This document shows positions 29,730 through 36,957 of a DNA stretch of 45,582 nt, in pieces. Made by a program: the position numbers and the translations under genes. Under the pieces are notes generated by a model. That model saw only the letters and a program-made list of their open reading frames with translations. It did not search any database and was not told where the DNA came from. This DNA comes from a virus. Each line of letters starts with the position of its first letter. Position 1 is the first letter of the stretch. The stretch lies in the IMG/VR virus record IMGVR_UViG_3300046834_000046, positions 1 to 45,582 of that record; one strand, written 5' to 3'.

Positions 29730-30479
29730 ATGGCCACCAGCTACCCGGGTGCGGTCGACGCTTTCCCGAACCCGTCCGGCTCGACGGACGTCGATGACGC
29801 GTCGGCGGATCTGAAGCACCACAACCAGCACGCGAACGTCAACGACGCGGTCGAGGCGATCGAGGGCGAGCTGGGGCCCGATCCGTCGGGGTCGTTCGCG
29901 ACGGTGAAGGCCCGCCTCGACGCGCAGCGACGGACGCCGGTCACGGCCGCCTCCGGCACCATCTACGCGATCCCCGGAGTAACCGCGTCCGCCCACTCGA
30001 CCACGGCGCGCATCGCGGCGAACGACTGCTACCACCCGATCCACGCTGAGGACTATCTGACGTTCGACCGGGTCGCCGTCGAGGTCACCACGGCGGGCAC
30101 GGCGGGGGCGACGGGGCGGGTAGGTCTCTACGCCGCCGGGACGGACTGGCAGCCGACGGGAACGTTAATCGAGGACTTCGGCTCGTTCCTGATCGATTCG
30201 ACCGGCATCAAGACGATGACGCCTTCGGGCGGATCGCGGACGATCCCCGGTGGTCGGTACCTACTTGCCTTGAACATCTCCGCCGCGGCGACGTTCCGCT
30301 GCGTGCGCGGCGGGATTGTGTCGCAGCAGTTGACGGCTACCGCGGGGAGCCTTTTCATCACCCAGCTCGCTGTTTCCCGGGCCCATGCCGTGTTTCCATC
30401 GACACCTTTGGCGTGGACGACGGCCAGCCCCAACACGGTGCCTTTCGAGTACCCGATCCTGCTGCGGGTGACGGCATGA
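29730..30479 (+). CDS. minor tail / fibre protein
   Basis: This 249-residue protein starts at ATG 29730. The N-terminal motif [20 protein letters not shown], then [23 protein letters not shown], is a trimerising stem typical of phage tip fibres. The C-terminal 170 residues form a beta-sandwich ([42 protein letters not shown]), a jelly-roll-like receptor module. It overlaps the start of the collagen-like gene by ATGA-type coupling. Probably a host-binding fibre. Confidence 0.8.
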   Translation: MATSYPGAVDAFPNPSGSTDVDDASADLKHHNQHANVNDAVEAIEGELGPDPSGSFATVKARLDAQRRTPVTAASGTIYAIPGVTASAHSTTARIAANDCYHPIHAEDYLTFDRVAVEVTTAGTAGATGRVGLYAAGTDWQPTGTLIEDFGSFLIDSTGIKTMTPSGGSRTIPGGRYLLALNISAAATFRCVRGGIVSQQLTATAGSLFITQLAVSRAHAVFPSTPLAWTTASPNTVPFEYPILLRVTA

Positions 30480-31423
30480 CGAAGCGTCAGAACTATGTAT
30501 CCTCGGCGCTCGTCGAAGAGTGGGACGACGACGCTCGCTGGTACAAGCGGTGGGACGCGGCCGGGCAGTTGGTGGAGTCCCGGGCGTACACGCCAGCGGA
30601 GAACGACGCCGTGGATGTGCGGTCGGTGCAGCAGTTGGCGGCTGCGGCGGCTGCGGCGGCGCTGGTGGGGCCGACGGGTGCGACGGGGCCGCAGGGTCCG
30701 GCCGGCCAGCCCGGTCCTACCGGTAGCACCGGTCCGACAGGCGCGACGGGCGTGGGCGCTCAGGGTCCTGCCGGGCCCACGGGCCCGACCGGCACCCCCG
30801 GCACCCCCGGCACCCCTGGGTCGGCCGGGCCGACGGGCGCCACAGGTACGCCTGGCACGGCCGGGCCTGCTGGTCCTGCCGGCCCGACAGGGGCGACCGG
30901 TGTCGGCGTCGCCGGTCCTACCGGAGCAACGGGCGCGACAGGGCCGGTCGGCCCCGCACCCAGCAGCGCCTACGTCGCCCCCGGCACCCAGGTCGCCACG
31001 ACCGCCGAGACCGTCCTCGCCGTCGTCCCGCTGGCCGCGAACGCGCCGAAGGCGGGGACGACGTTCACCGCGACCGTGCAGTGGGACTCCGTCCTCGCGT
31101 CGGTGGGGACGCTGAGGCTGCGGATCGGAACGTCGGCCAGCGTGCCGGCCACGAACACGGCGGTGACGACCCTGGCGGTGTCGGGGTCGTCCGCTAACCC
31201 GGTGTTCGCGTCCGGGGTCGCCGCGGTCGCCGCGGCGGGCAACGTCGTGATCGGCAACGGGCACGCCTGCACCGGCACGACGATCGCGACGACGGCGAAC
31301 ACTGCGAGCTCGGGGACGTTCAACCCGGCCGTGCAGAACTACGCGATGTTGACGCTGCAGAACGGCACCAGCACGACGACAACGGTGTTCGGTGGCCTGC
31401 TCGAGGTCGGGAACACGGCCTGA
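30476..31423 (+). CDS. tail fibre with collagen-like stalk
   Basis: This 315-residue protein starts at ATG 30476. Residues 1-64 are an attachment region ([22 protein letters not shown]). Residues about 65-161 are 32 consecutive Gly-X-Y triplets rich in GPT, GAT and GPA, forming a collagen triple helix. Residues about 165-315 form a beta-sandwich tip ([22 protein letters not shown]). Such trimeric collagen stalks extend adhesins from phage tails. Prolines mostly occupy the X position, as in bacterial and phage collagens. Confidence 0.85.
   Translation: MTKRQNYVSSALVEEWDDDARWYKRWDAAGQLVESRAYTPAENDAVDVRSVQQLAAAAAAAALVGPTGATGPQGPAGQPGPTGSTGPTGATGVGAQGPAGPTGPTGTPGTPGTPGSAGPTGATGTPGTAGPAGPAGPTGATGVGVAGPTGATGATGPVGPAPSSAYVAPGTQVATTAETVLAVVPLAANAPKAGTTFTATVQWDSVLASVGTLRLRIGTSASVPATNTAVTTLAVSGSSANPVFASGVAAVAAAGNVVIGNGHACTGTTIATTANTASSGTFNPAVQNYAMLTLQNGTSTTTTVFGGLLEVGNTA
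30668..30958 (+). repeat. collagen-like Gly-X-Y repeat tract
   Basis: This is about 97 codons of uninterrupted Gly-X-Y, encoded by varied GC-rich codons rather than one tandem unit, apart from a short GGCACCCCC triple at about 30791-30818. It can serve as a site of length change by recombination. Confidence 0.85.
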
Positions 31424-31424
31424 C

Positions 31425-32189
31425 ATGGCCGGCACCTACAACCAGGCCGGGCTGACCTACAACGGGGCCGGGGCGACCTACAACGACTTCGACATCGGCG
31501 TCGCCCTCGCGGGCAGTGCGGCGGCGGCCGCCTCGGCGTCTGGTGCCCTGTCCCGGGCGCGGCCGCTCGCGGGGAGCAGCTCGGCCGCGAGCTCGGCCAG
31601 CGGGACCATGTCGGTCGCGCGGGGCGTGGCCGGGAAGGCCACCGCTGCCGCGGGTGCGACCGGTGCGGCGCGGGTCGCCCGGGCGTACGGCGGGAAGGCG
31701 ACCGCGGCCTCGTCGGCCGGCGCCACCCTGAAGTCCACGCGAGGGCTGGCAGGCAAGGCAACCGCAGTGTCGGGCGCGTCGGGAGATCTGTTCGTCGGCT
31801 CGGACGTGTTCCTCGCCGGGACCGCGCAGGCGGCAGCGGCGGCCCAGGGCGCTCTCGCGGCGGCGCGGCGGCTGTCGGGGTCCGCTGGCAGCGCGGCGTC
31901 CGTGTCGGGGCTCCTGCGCCTGGCCCGGCCCCTGCAGGGCACGGCCGCGGCGGCCGGGTCCGTCACCGGGACGCTGACCACCGGCCGCCCTCTGACCGGC
32001 AAAGCGACCGCGGCCTCGTCCGCGACCGCCGCCCTCACGGTCACGCACCCGGCGCGCGACATCACCGTCACCCTCGGCCCGATGCGGCACCGCCAGACCA
32101 CGGTCGGCGCCCCGTACGTCGTCCGGGAGCTCGCCCTCGCCGGACCTTCCGGCCGCACCAGCCTGTCCGTCTACGACCCGGAGACCTGA
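31425..32189 (+). CDS. Ala/Gly/Ser-repeat fibre-associated protein
   Basis: This 254-residue protein starts at ATG 31425. After a short Tyr-rich head (TYNQAGLTYNGAGATYND), about nine units of 18-22 residues follow. Each is built on the pattern L-x-G-x-A-x-A-x-S-x-A-x-G-x-L-x-x-R-x-L (for example VALAGSAAAAASASGALSRA, GLAGKATAVSGASGDL). The last 40 residues are a plain beta region with VGAPYVVRELALAGPSGR. This periodicity suggests a stack of beta-arches or a repeat spacer in a fibre. Similar Ala/Ser repeat proteins occur near actinophage fibre genes; the precise function is unknown. Confidence 0.7.
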   Translation: MAGTYNQAGLTYNGAGATYNDFDIGVALAGSAAAAASASGALSRARPLAGSSSAASSASGTMSVARGVAGKATAAAGATGAARVARAYGGKATAASSAGATLKSTRGLAGKATAVSGASGDLFVGSDVFLAGTAQAAAAAQGALAAARRLSGSAGSAASVSGLLRLARPLQGTAAAAGSVTGTLTTGRPLTGKATAASSATAALTVTHPARDITVTLGPMRHRQTTVGAPYVVRELALAGPSGRTSLSVYDPET

Positions 32190-32473
32190 TGCGCCTCGAC
32201 CGTGCAGGCCGCGAATACGTCCGCTGGCCGTTCACCTCCGACGCCGACCCCGCGCTGAGCGAGGTCGATGTGTGGCTGGCCGGCGCTTGGCACGACGCGA
32301 CCATCGAAGCCGGCGAGGACGGCCCGGAGGTCGTGCTCCTCGTCGCCGGCCCGGACGCGGACGACGAACCCTCCGCTGTTGTCCTGCCGCTGGGTGGGCA
32401 TGCGCCGCGGATCCGGTTCCCCGACAACCCGGAGGTCCTCGTCGAGACCGGCGGATTCATCGTCGTCGAATAG
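32189..32473 (+). CDS. small virion-associated hypothetical protein
   Basis: This 94-residue acidic protein starts at ATG 32189, overlapping the previous stop. RLDRAGREYVRWPFTSDADPALSEVDVWLAGAWHDATIE, then VLLVAGPDADD and IRFPDNPEVLVETGGFIVVE, form a beta-rich protein. It resembles a common final gene of actinophage fibre modules. It is the last rightward gene before the terminator. Function unknown, perhaps a fibre chaperone. Confidence 0.65.
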   Translation: MRLDRAGREYVRWPFTSDADPALSEVDVWLAGAWHDATIEAGEDGPEVVLLVAGPDADDEPSAVVLPLGGHAPRIRFPDNPEVLVETGGFIVVE

Positions 32474-32500
32474 CCGGCTCTTCGACCGGGCACAACGGAA

Positions 32501-32532
32501 GCGCCCCACCCGACACGCTTCGGGTGGGGCGC
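32501..32532. terminator. bidirectional terminator between late and lysogeny operons
   Basis: A perfect 12-bp stem, GCGCCCCACCCG (32501-32512) paired with CGGGTGGGGCGC (32521-32532), has an 8-nt loop and is followed by ATTTCC on the plus strand. It sits between convergent genes (stop of the rightward late operon at 32473 and stop of the leftward cassette at 32556), so it can serve both directions. Confidence 0.88.
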
Positions 32533-32555
32533 CATTTCCATGTCCTGAGGGGAGG

Positions 32556-33365
32556 TCAGGACGCGGGGGTCACCGGGCCGACCGGATCGGCCGGGTCGGT
32601 AGCCGGCGGGACCGTCGGCGCGGGGTCCTGGACCCATTCACCGGTGTCGGCCCATTTGCCGTTCGTGCAGGTCTCCTCGACCGTGCCCCACTTGGTGTTG
32701 CCTTCCTTGCCGCCGTCGGGCAGGTCGTGCCAGACGACGCGGGTCTCCCGGTGCATCCGGGTCGCGCCCTCGAACGCGGTCCCGGTCGCGGTCTTGCAGG
32801 TCACCACGGCCGGTTTCGGGTCCGCCTCGCAGTACGGGGACCCGGTGCCGGTGAGCTCGATGTGCTGCCCCGCAGGGCATTCGTCGCCGACGCACCCGGG
32901 CTGCTGACCGGGCAGGCCGGACTCGGAATCGGCGTACCAGTGAGCGCCGGACGGGCAGCTGTGGACCGGCTCCTCGGTCTCCGTGGCTTTGGTGGTGGGC
33001 TTGGGGGCAGCGATGGTGGACTCGGCCCGGTCGGCGGCGTCCTCCGCGCGGTCCGCTTCCCGCGCGGCGCGGTCGGCAGCTTCGGCCGCGGTCTCGCCGT
33101 CAACGGCCACGGCCGCAGGTGCGGTGTTCGTTGTGGGCTCGGGAGCATCCGCCGGCGGAATGCTCGCCGCCGCCGGGGTCGGAGTGCTGGTCGCGGTCGG
33201 CTCCGGAGCCGTCTCGTCCTCGTCGGCGACCTGGTGCACGGTGACCGGCGCTGGCGCCGGGGTCGAGCTGCTGGACATCGCGACCGCGCCACCCACCGCC
33301 CCACCGATCAGCGCGACGACGAGGACACCAGCGGCGGTGAACCCGCCCAGGTTCAGGCGCTTCAC
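32556..33365 (-). CDS. secreted or membrane-anchored protein with Cys-rich C-terminus
   Basis: This protein is 269 residues from GTG 33365, overlapping the upstream TGA. VKRLNLGGFTAAGVLVVALIGGAVGGAVAM is a basic N-region followed by a hydrophobic segment (about 8-29), a signal peptide or anchor. A Pro/Thr/Ala-rich linker and an Ala/Glu coiled coil (TAAEAADRAAREADRAEDAADRAE) follow. The C-terminal domain has CPSGAHWYADSESGLPGQQPGC, CPAGQHIELTGTGSPYC and CKTATGT, CTNGKW, and these Cys probably form disulfides outside the cell. It is the last gene of a leftward cassette near the prophage end. A surface or exclusion function is plausible. Confidence 0.65.
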   Translation of the reverse strand: MKRLNLGGFTAAGVLVVALIGGAVGGAVAMSSSSTPAPAPVTVHQVADEDETAPEPTATSTPTPAAASIPPADAPEPTTNTAPAAVAVDGETAAEAADRAAREADRAEDAADRAESTIAAPKPTTKATETEEPVHSCPSGAHWYADSESGLPGQQPGCVGDECPAGQHIELTGTGSPYCEADPKPAVVTCKTATGTAFEGATRMHRETRVVWHDLPDGGKEGNTKWGTVEETCTNGKWADTGEWVQDPAPTVPPATDPADPVGPVTPAS

Positions 33366-33865
33366 GACGACGCCCCGCAGTCGACGAGCCACTTGCCCTG
33401 CTCCTTGACCCACGTCTCGGCGTCCTTGCTGTCGTCCCGGAACAGCTGCGGCCACGTCTCCCGATCGCTGTCGGCCTCGGCGGGCAGGTCGAGGTGGTAC
33501 CCGGTGACGGTGCCCCGCTGGTCGTTCCAGGCGTTGGCGCCGTCGACTTTCCACGTGGTGCCGATCTCCTTGGCTTCCATGCTGGCGAAGCTCGCGCTCA
33601 TCGCGATGTCGATGGCGGGGCCGACGCCGGTGCATGTGGAGCCGAGGAAGGTCTTCGCCTGCTCCTTGTCGCCACCGGTCATGACGTCCGCGAAGGCCTG
33701 CGCGGCGGCGAGCAGCTCGTCGTCGGCGGACGGCGCGGCGGACGGCGCCGACGTTTCGACCGGCGCCGGTGCGGCGCCAGCTCGCTCCGTCGCCGCGGCG
33801 GTGCAGCCGGCGAGGCAGACGAGCATCCCCGCCGCGAACAACACGCGGAGCTGCAGCCGCTTCAC
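33362..33865 (-). CDS. lipoprotein
   Basis: This 167-residue protein starts at GTG 33865 (GTGA overlap). VKRLQLRVLFAAGMLVCLAGC has a clear lipobox, LAGC, with the modified Cys at residue 21. A Pro/Ser/Ala-rich linker is followed by a compact domain (ADDELLAAAQAFADVMTGGDKEQAKTFL through YHLDLPAEADSD and WLVDCGASS) with a likely disulfide. It resembles small secreted domains found in actinobacterial lipoproteins. It lies in a leftward operon with two other exported proteins. It may block superinfection at the membrane, by analogy with phage lipoproteins; inferred. Confidence 0.65.
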   Translation of the reverse strand: MKRLQLRVLFAAGMLVCLAGCTAAATERAGAAPAPVETSAPSAAPSADDELLAAAQAFADVMTGGDKEQAKTFLGSTCTGVGPAIDIAMSASFASMEAKEIGTTWKVDGANAWNDQRGTVTGYHLDLPAEADSDRETWPQLFRDDSKDAETWVKEQGKWLVDCGASS

Positions 33866-34116
33866 GACTCGCTCGCGAACGCCGCACGGAGCATCTGATC
33901 GATGACCTTGTCGCCGATGGCCGCGACTTCGGCCTTGGACAGCCCGTCGCACTGGGCCGGCAGCTTTGCGCCAGTCAGATCCTGGCCTGCAACGGCAAGG
34001 ACGTAGATCCTGCGGGCGGCGTCTTCGCACGCCGCTGTTTGCTCCATATGGCTGGTGCACCCGGCCAGGCCGGCCAGGACGACGGCGCTGGCGGCGGCCG
34101 CGATGGTGCGCTTCAC
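33862..34116 (-). CDS. small lipoprotein
   Basis: This protein is 84 residues from GTG 34116 with GGGGGGA upstream. VKRTIAAAASAVVLAGLAGC has a lipobox LAGC with Cys20. The mature part is about 64 residues with two more Cys and helices (CEDAARRIYVLAVAG, DKVIDQMLRAAFASES). It starts GTGAAGCG like the next two genes of the cassette. An upstream in-frame start at 34185 lacks a ribosome-binding site. Small prophage lipoproteins often give superinfection exclusion; here that is only an inference. Confidence 0.65.
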   Translation of the reverse strand: MKRTIAAAASAVVLAGLAGCTSHMEQTAACEDAARRIYVLAVAGQDLTGAKLPAQCDGLSKAEVAAIGDKVIDQMLRAAFASES

Positions 34117-34215
34117 GATGTGGTCCCCCCACGTTGGTGTTGCTTCGGATGTGACGCGCCCGCCTCCCCGACGGTTGCGCTCCAACTGGTCATCTGGCTT
34201 TCCAGATGCTGCGGG

Positions 34216-34452
34216 TCAGCCGTTCGGCTGATGCGGGTCACATCGCAGCGGGCATTCCCAGCGCCCGATGACGTACCACCGTTCCGGGTAGTCGCAGGTC
34301 TCGGTCACCTCGAGCCATTCCGCGCGGACCCGGGTCTTCCCACAGGCCGGACAACCCGGCAGGTCGAGGGCGGCCACCTGGCTGCCGTTCAGCCGACCGT
34401 CGGGCAGGCCGACGATCAGCAGCGACTTCGGGTCGATCGTCAGGTCAGTCAC
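34216..34452 (-). CDS. small zinc-ribbon protein
   Basis: This 78-residue protein starts at GTG 34452 (overlap with the upstream gene). LLIVGLPDGRLNGSQVAALDLPGCPACGKTRVRAEWLEVTETCDY then WECPLRCDP gives a Cys4-type ribbon (CPAC...CPLRC). It is the third of three tiny overlapping genes transcribed leftward from just beyond attP. A 99-bp gap follows before the lipoprotein set. Function unknown. Confidence 0.6.
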   Translation of the reverse strand: MTDLTIDPKSLLIVGLPDGRLNGSQVAALDLPGCPACGKTRVRAEWLEVTETCDYPERWYVIGRWECPLRCDPHQPNG

Positions 34453-34576
34453 GGTCGCCCGTCGCGTCGCAGTCCTCGTCCGGTGTGCCCGTGCACGTCC
34501 ACTGGCTGTCGAACCCCCAGATGATTTCGTGGCGCGGATGCTTGCGCTGGTGCTCACGCGCGGAGTCGCCGGTCAT
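34445..34576 (-). CDS. 43-residue hypothetical protein
   Basis: The ATG at 34576 overlaps the preceding TGA (ATGA), and the frame ends at 34445 in overlap with the next gene. The protein MTGDSAREHQRKHPRHEIIW...CTGTPDEDCDATGD has a His-rich N-terminus and two Cys, possibly a partial metal site. Supported mainly by the two overlaps. No function. Confidence 0.5.
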   Translation of the reverse strand: MTGDSAREHQRKHPRHEIIWGFDSQWTCTGTPDEDCDATGDRD

Positions 34577-34713
34577 GCGCGGCATGCTTCCACCCGCACC
34601 GCGCAGGCGTCGACGTCGCGGCACACCCACTGGGCGGGGCCGCCGGTGATCTCCGCGGCCCGGTACCGGACGAGGTCGCCCCGGGCCCCGCACACGCAGC
34701 ACGACCGGCTCAC
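34573..34713 (-). CDS. 46-residue zinc-ribbon protein, first gene of the leftward cassette
   Basis: This starts at GTG 34713 with CTGAGGAG a few bases upstream. It reads VSRSCCVCGARGDLVRYRAAEI then CRDVDACAVRVEACRA; the CxxC pair and later Cys suggest zinc binding. It lies immediately downstream of the operator-like motif at 34728-34744, which would overlap its promoter and leader. In the integrated prophage this gene would lie at one extreme end. Confidence 0.6.
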   Translation of the reverse strand: MSRSCCVCGARGDLVRYRAAEITGGPAQWVCRDVDACAVRVEACRA

Positions 34714-34727
34714 GACGCTCCTCAGTT

Positions 34728-34744
34728 GGTGAGATTTAGTGAGG
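34728..34744 (+). promoter_or_regulatory. operator-like motif, copy 1 (GGTGAGATTTAGTGAGG)
   Basis: This matches 15 of 17 bases of copy 2 (36934-36950) and shares the core GTGAGATTTAGTG with copy 3 (minus strand of 37481-37493). It lies 15-31 bp upstream of the start codon of the first gene of the leftward cassette. Binding by the repressor encoded at 36958 is inferred. Confidence 0.65.
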
Positions 34745-34758
34745 CCACGATAGATCGC

Positions 34759-34777
34759 GTGTGGGCTCTGTGTGGGA
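34759..34777 (+). promoter_or_regulatory. candidate integrase arm-type site, left
   Basis: The motif GTGTGGGCTCTGTGTGGG occurs in the same orientation at 34977-34994 with two differences. The pair flanks the tRNA-like core at similar distances. Such direct-repeat arm sites are what lambda-type integrases bind through their N-terminal domain. Confidence 0.5.
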
Positions 34778-34873
34778 AGAACCGTTGACACCAGCGGATC
34801 CGGTGGACACCAGTGGACACCTTCGCGCAGGTCAGCCGCCGGGTCGCCCCGCTGACCTGGGCCTCTGGAATGT

Positions 34874-34915
34874 CTTCTAAGCAGCCGGTCGCAGGTTCGA
34901 GTCCTGCCGGGCGCG
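34874..34915 (+). other. attP: attP core: 3' half of tRNA-Arg (anticodon TCT)
   Basis: From CTTCTAA (34874-34880: anticodon loop with TCT) the sequence continues through an anticodon-stem strand, a 5-bp T-stem GCAGG/CCTGC around TTCGAGT, and a 3' acceptor strand CGGGCGC ending at 34915. There is no matching 5' half upstream, so it is not a functional tRNA. It is the tRNA fragment that regenerates the host tRNA-Arg(UCU) gene on integration. It lies 23 bp from the integrase stop codon, the usual arrangement. Confidence 0.85.
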
Positions 34916-34937
34916 CCCCACTGACCAGGGCGGATGC

Positions 34938-36176
34938 TCATTTCAAGCCCTCCGTCGAGGCGCCACCGACGGCCTCGTGTGGGAACTGTGTGGGCAGGAT
35001 CCGCGCCCACACGTCGAGGACCGCCTTGTGTGCGTCCGGGGCGAGGTGCGCGTAGCGCATCGTCGTCGCGTACGACTCGTGCCCGAGCAGCTTCTGCACC
35101 ACCAGCAGGTCCATCCCAGCCTGGACCAGCCAGCTCGCCGCGGTGTGCCGCATGGTGTGCGGGGTGTACGGCGGCAGCTGGTGCCCGGCGTCGCGGCACT
35201 GCCCCTTGGCGTCGCGGCACGTGCCCGTGATCGGGCACGTCCGGGTGCGTTTCAGCGCGGCGTCCCATACCGATCGGAACCGGTCCCCGTCGAGCGGACG
35301 GCCGTCGGCGTCGACGAACACGGCGCGGCCGTGCGCCCGGCCGCGGATGCTCATGACCGGGTGGGTGGTGTCGCGGGCGAGCGCGGCCAGCCTGGCGCGC
35401 AGGTGCGGCGGGGTCGGCACCGTGCGCCGCGACCGCTTCGACTTTGGGTGCTCGCGAAGCGATCCGTCGTCCTCGACGACGTACTGGACGTGGACCAGGC
35501 CGTGGAGCTCGTCGACGCAGCTGTCGAGCAGACCGGCCAGCTCGCCCCACCGCAGCCCGGTGAGTACCGCGTACTCGACGAGGGTGGCGTACGGCTCGGC
35601 GAGCTCGGCGGTGAAGGCCCGCGCCTGGTCGGCGGTGAAGAACACGACGGGGCCGATCGGCGCCGGCGGGAGCTCGCGCAGGACGCCGCGGCAAGGGTTG
35701 CGCCCGGTGAGGATCGGCGGGTCCTCATCGATCGCGGACTGCAGCAGCATCGACAGGACACCGACGGCCTGCTGCACAGTACGGATGCCCCCACCGGCCG
35801 CGACGAGCCCCGCGGCCCACCCGGCGACCTCGGTACGGGTGACCTCGTCGAGAGCGACCTCCCCCCACCGCGGTTGCACGTGCAACCGCCAGACCTGCTC
35901 GTTGCGCTCACGGGTCTTGCGCGCCTTCGCGCTGCGGGTCGCCCACCACTTCGGGTGCCATTGCGCCACCGTCATCTTGGCGTCGCGCGGGTCGCGCCAC
36001 CGGCCGCGGCGTACGTCGGTGGACAGCTCCTTCGCCCACGCGTCGACGACACGCTTGAGCGGGTCGGTCCGGGTGACCCGCCGCCCGTTAGGGAGCTCGA
36101 CCTCCGCGCGCCAGAGGCCGGTCCACCGTTTCCCGCCCGGTACCGCGGGGTCTTTGGCCATCACCTTGTAGGCCAT
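34938..36176 (-). CDS. int: tyrosine integrase
   Basis: This 412-residue protein starts at ATG 36176. N-terminal AMKVMAKDP-type arm-binding strands and DPRDAKMTVAQWHPKW begin it. A SAM-like core-binding domain (RKTRERNEQVWRLHVQPRWG, about 85-110) follows. The catalytic domain has TGLRWGEL (first Arg), the HTMRHTAA box (H-x-x-R), LLGHESYATTMRYAH with final His and nucleophilic Tyr. A Cys cluster (CPITGTCRDAKGQC) just before HTMRH is an unusual insert, perhaps zinc-binding. It inserts the genome at the tRNA-Arg gene using the attP beside it; the small excisionase-like protein at 37758 may direct excision. Confidence 0.95.
   Translation of the reverse strand: MAYKVMAKDPAVPGGKRWTGLWRAEVELPNGRRVTRTDPLKRVVDAWAKELSTDVRRGRWRDPRDAKMTVAQWHPKWWATRSAKARKTRERNEQVWRLHVQPRWGEVALDEVTRTEVAGWAAGLVAAGGGIRTVQQAVGVLSMLLQSAIDEDPPILTGRNPCRGVLRELPPAPIGPVVFFTADQARAFTAELAEPYATLVEYAVLTGLRWGELAGLLDSCVDELHGLVHVQYVVEDDGSLREHPKSKRSRRTVPTPPHLRARLAALARDTTHPVMSIRGRAHGRAVFVDADGRPLDGDRFRSVWDAALKRTRTCPITGTCRDAKGQCRDAGHQLPPYTPHTMRHTAASWLVQAGMDLLVVQKLLGHESYATTMRYAHLAPDAHKAVLDVWARILPTQFPHEAVGGASTEGLK
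34977..34994 (+). promoter_or_regulatory. candidate integrase arm-type site, right
   Basis: GTGTGGGAACTGTGTGGG repeats the left site with two changes, and lies inside the 3' end of the integrase gene. A single half-site CTGTGTGGG recurs at 36552-36560 upstream of the HTH gene. Confidence 0.45.
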
Positions 36177-36182
36177 CAGGGC

Positions 36183-36527
36183 TCACCTGCTGCGGCGGGC
36201 CTGTTCGGCGACGGCGAGGAGCATCCGGCGGGCGTCCGGGGACAGGTCGTGCCAGAGCTCGCGGAGGCGGGTGAGGTCCGGGTCCTCGCGCAGCAGCGGC
36301 CGCAGCCCGGCGCGGACTCGTTCGGAGGAGCCGGGCTCCCACCCGAGCGCGGCCTCGATCGCGGCCAGGCTTTCCTCGGAGATGTTGGTCCGCTCGCCGC
36401 GTTCGATGGCGCCGAGCAGCCGCACGGACAGCCCGCATTCGGCGGCGAAGTCCGGGCGGCGCGGCCAGCGCCGGGACCGTTCGGTGAGGATGCGCTTCCC
36501 GAGCCGCACCCACCCCTCTTCGGACAC
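36183..36527 (-). CDS. XRE-type HTH regulator
   Basis: This is 114 residues from GTG 36527. The N-terminal LGKRILTERSRRWPRRPDFAAECGLSVRLLGAIERGERTNISEESLAAIEAALGW (about 9-64) is a five-helix XRE/Cro domain with an ERG turn. The C-terminal 50 residues are acidic helices (LREDPDLTRLRELWHDLSPDA), perhaps for dimerisation. It is 6 bp upstream of int on the same strand, so they are probably co-transcribed. It may control int, or act as a second lysis-lysogeny switch. It likely starts without a leader: TAACTA is 7-12 bp before GTG. Confidence 0.75.
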   Translation of the reverse strand: MSEEGWVRLGKRILTERSRRWPRRPDFAAECGLSVRLLGAIERGERTNISEESLAAIEAALGWEPGSSERVRAGLRPLLREDPDLTRLRELWHDLSPDARRMLLAVAEQARRSR

Positions 36528-36533
36528 ATCAGG

Positions 36534-36539
36534 TAGTTA
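36534..36539 (-). promoter_or_regulatory. -10-like TAACTA before the HTH-int operon
   Basis: TAACTA on the minus strand sits at -12 to -7 relative to GTG 36527, so transcription would begin at or next to the start codon, giving a leaderless message. No convincing -35 is seen, which is common in actinobacteria. The half arm-site CTGTGTGGG lies just upstream at 36552-36560. Confidence 0.4.
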
Positions 36540-36609
36540 AGCGGCCACGTGCTGTGTGGGATCTGGGGCAGCGCGGCCCTGCCTGCTATTGCCTCAGCAA
36601 AGGGCAACA

Positions 36610-36843
36610 TCAGGCATCCCGGTCGCTGGAAGCATGCCGTTCGCCAGCGCTGTACGCGTACTGCAAGGCAGCTTCGAGCAGCGGTCGGAGAGTGATAACG
36701 GCCGCCCAGATGGAGGCGGTGACCGCGCCGGCCAGGACGGTCCGGCGCGCGGCTTCGGTAGAGGGGTCGATCAGCAGCCAGAAGAAGGTGCCGATCCAGA
36801 GGACGAGAGCTAAGCGATTCCAGGTGTTGCTGACCAGTCGCAC
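36610..36843 (-). CDS. small membrane protein in the immunity region
   Basis: This protein is 77 residues from GTG 36843 with AGGGGGG nine bases upstream; a TTG at 36930 would add 29 residues. It has two hydrophobic segments, LALVLWIGTFFWLLI (about 10-24) and VLAGAVTASIWAAVITLR (about 36-53), then a charged tail ending SAGERHASSDRDA. It is leftward, between the repressor and HTH genes, and so expressed in lysogeny. Superinfection-exclusion membrane proteins are often found at this position; inferred only. Confidence 0.6.
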   Translation of the reverse strand: MRLVSNTWNRLALVLWIGTFFWLLIDPSTEAARRTVLAGAVTASIWAAVITLRPLLEAALQYAYSAGERHASSDRDA

Positions 36844-36933
36844 GGTGGGCGACCCCCCTCGGGACTTGCGTCGATGGGTGGGCGGGTCCGGGGCCGAGTT
36901 AACCGAACCGGAAGGTTTCCCGGGAAGCAATCT

Positions 36934-36950
36934 GGTGGGATTTGGTGAGG
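36934..36950 (+). promoter_or_regulatory. operator-like motif, copy 2 (GGTGGGATTTGGTGAGG)
   Basis: It lies in the 114-bp interval between the repressor stop (36958) and the start of the membrane gene (36843), so it could block or permit leftward transcription of downstream lysogeny genes. It matches copy 1 at 15 of 17 bases. Confidence 0.6.
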
Positions 36951-36957
36951 TTTCCCC

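Noticed and set aside
34785-34821. GGACACC repeats as promoter elements
   Set aside because: TTGACA at 34785 has no fitting -10 downstream; the repeats may be part of the attachment region but cannot be assigned.
34861-34917. Complete tRNA gene
   Set aside because: Only the 3' half (anticodon loop, T-arm, 3' acceptor strand) is present; no 5' acceptor strand or D-arm precedes it, so it is attP.
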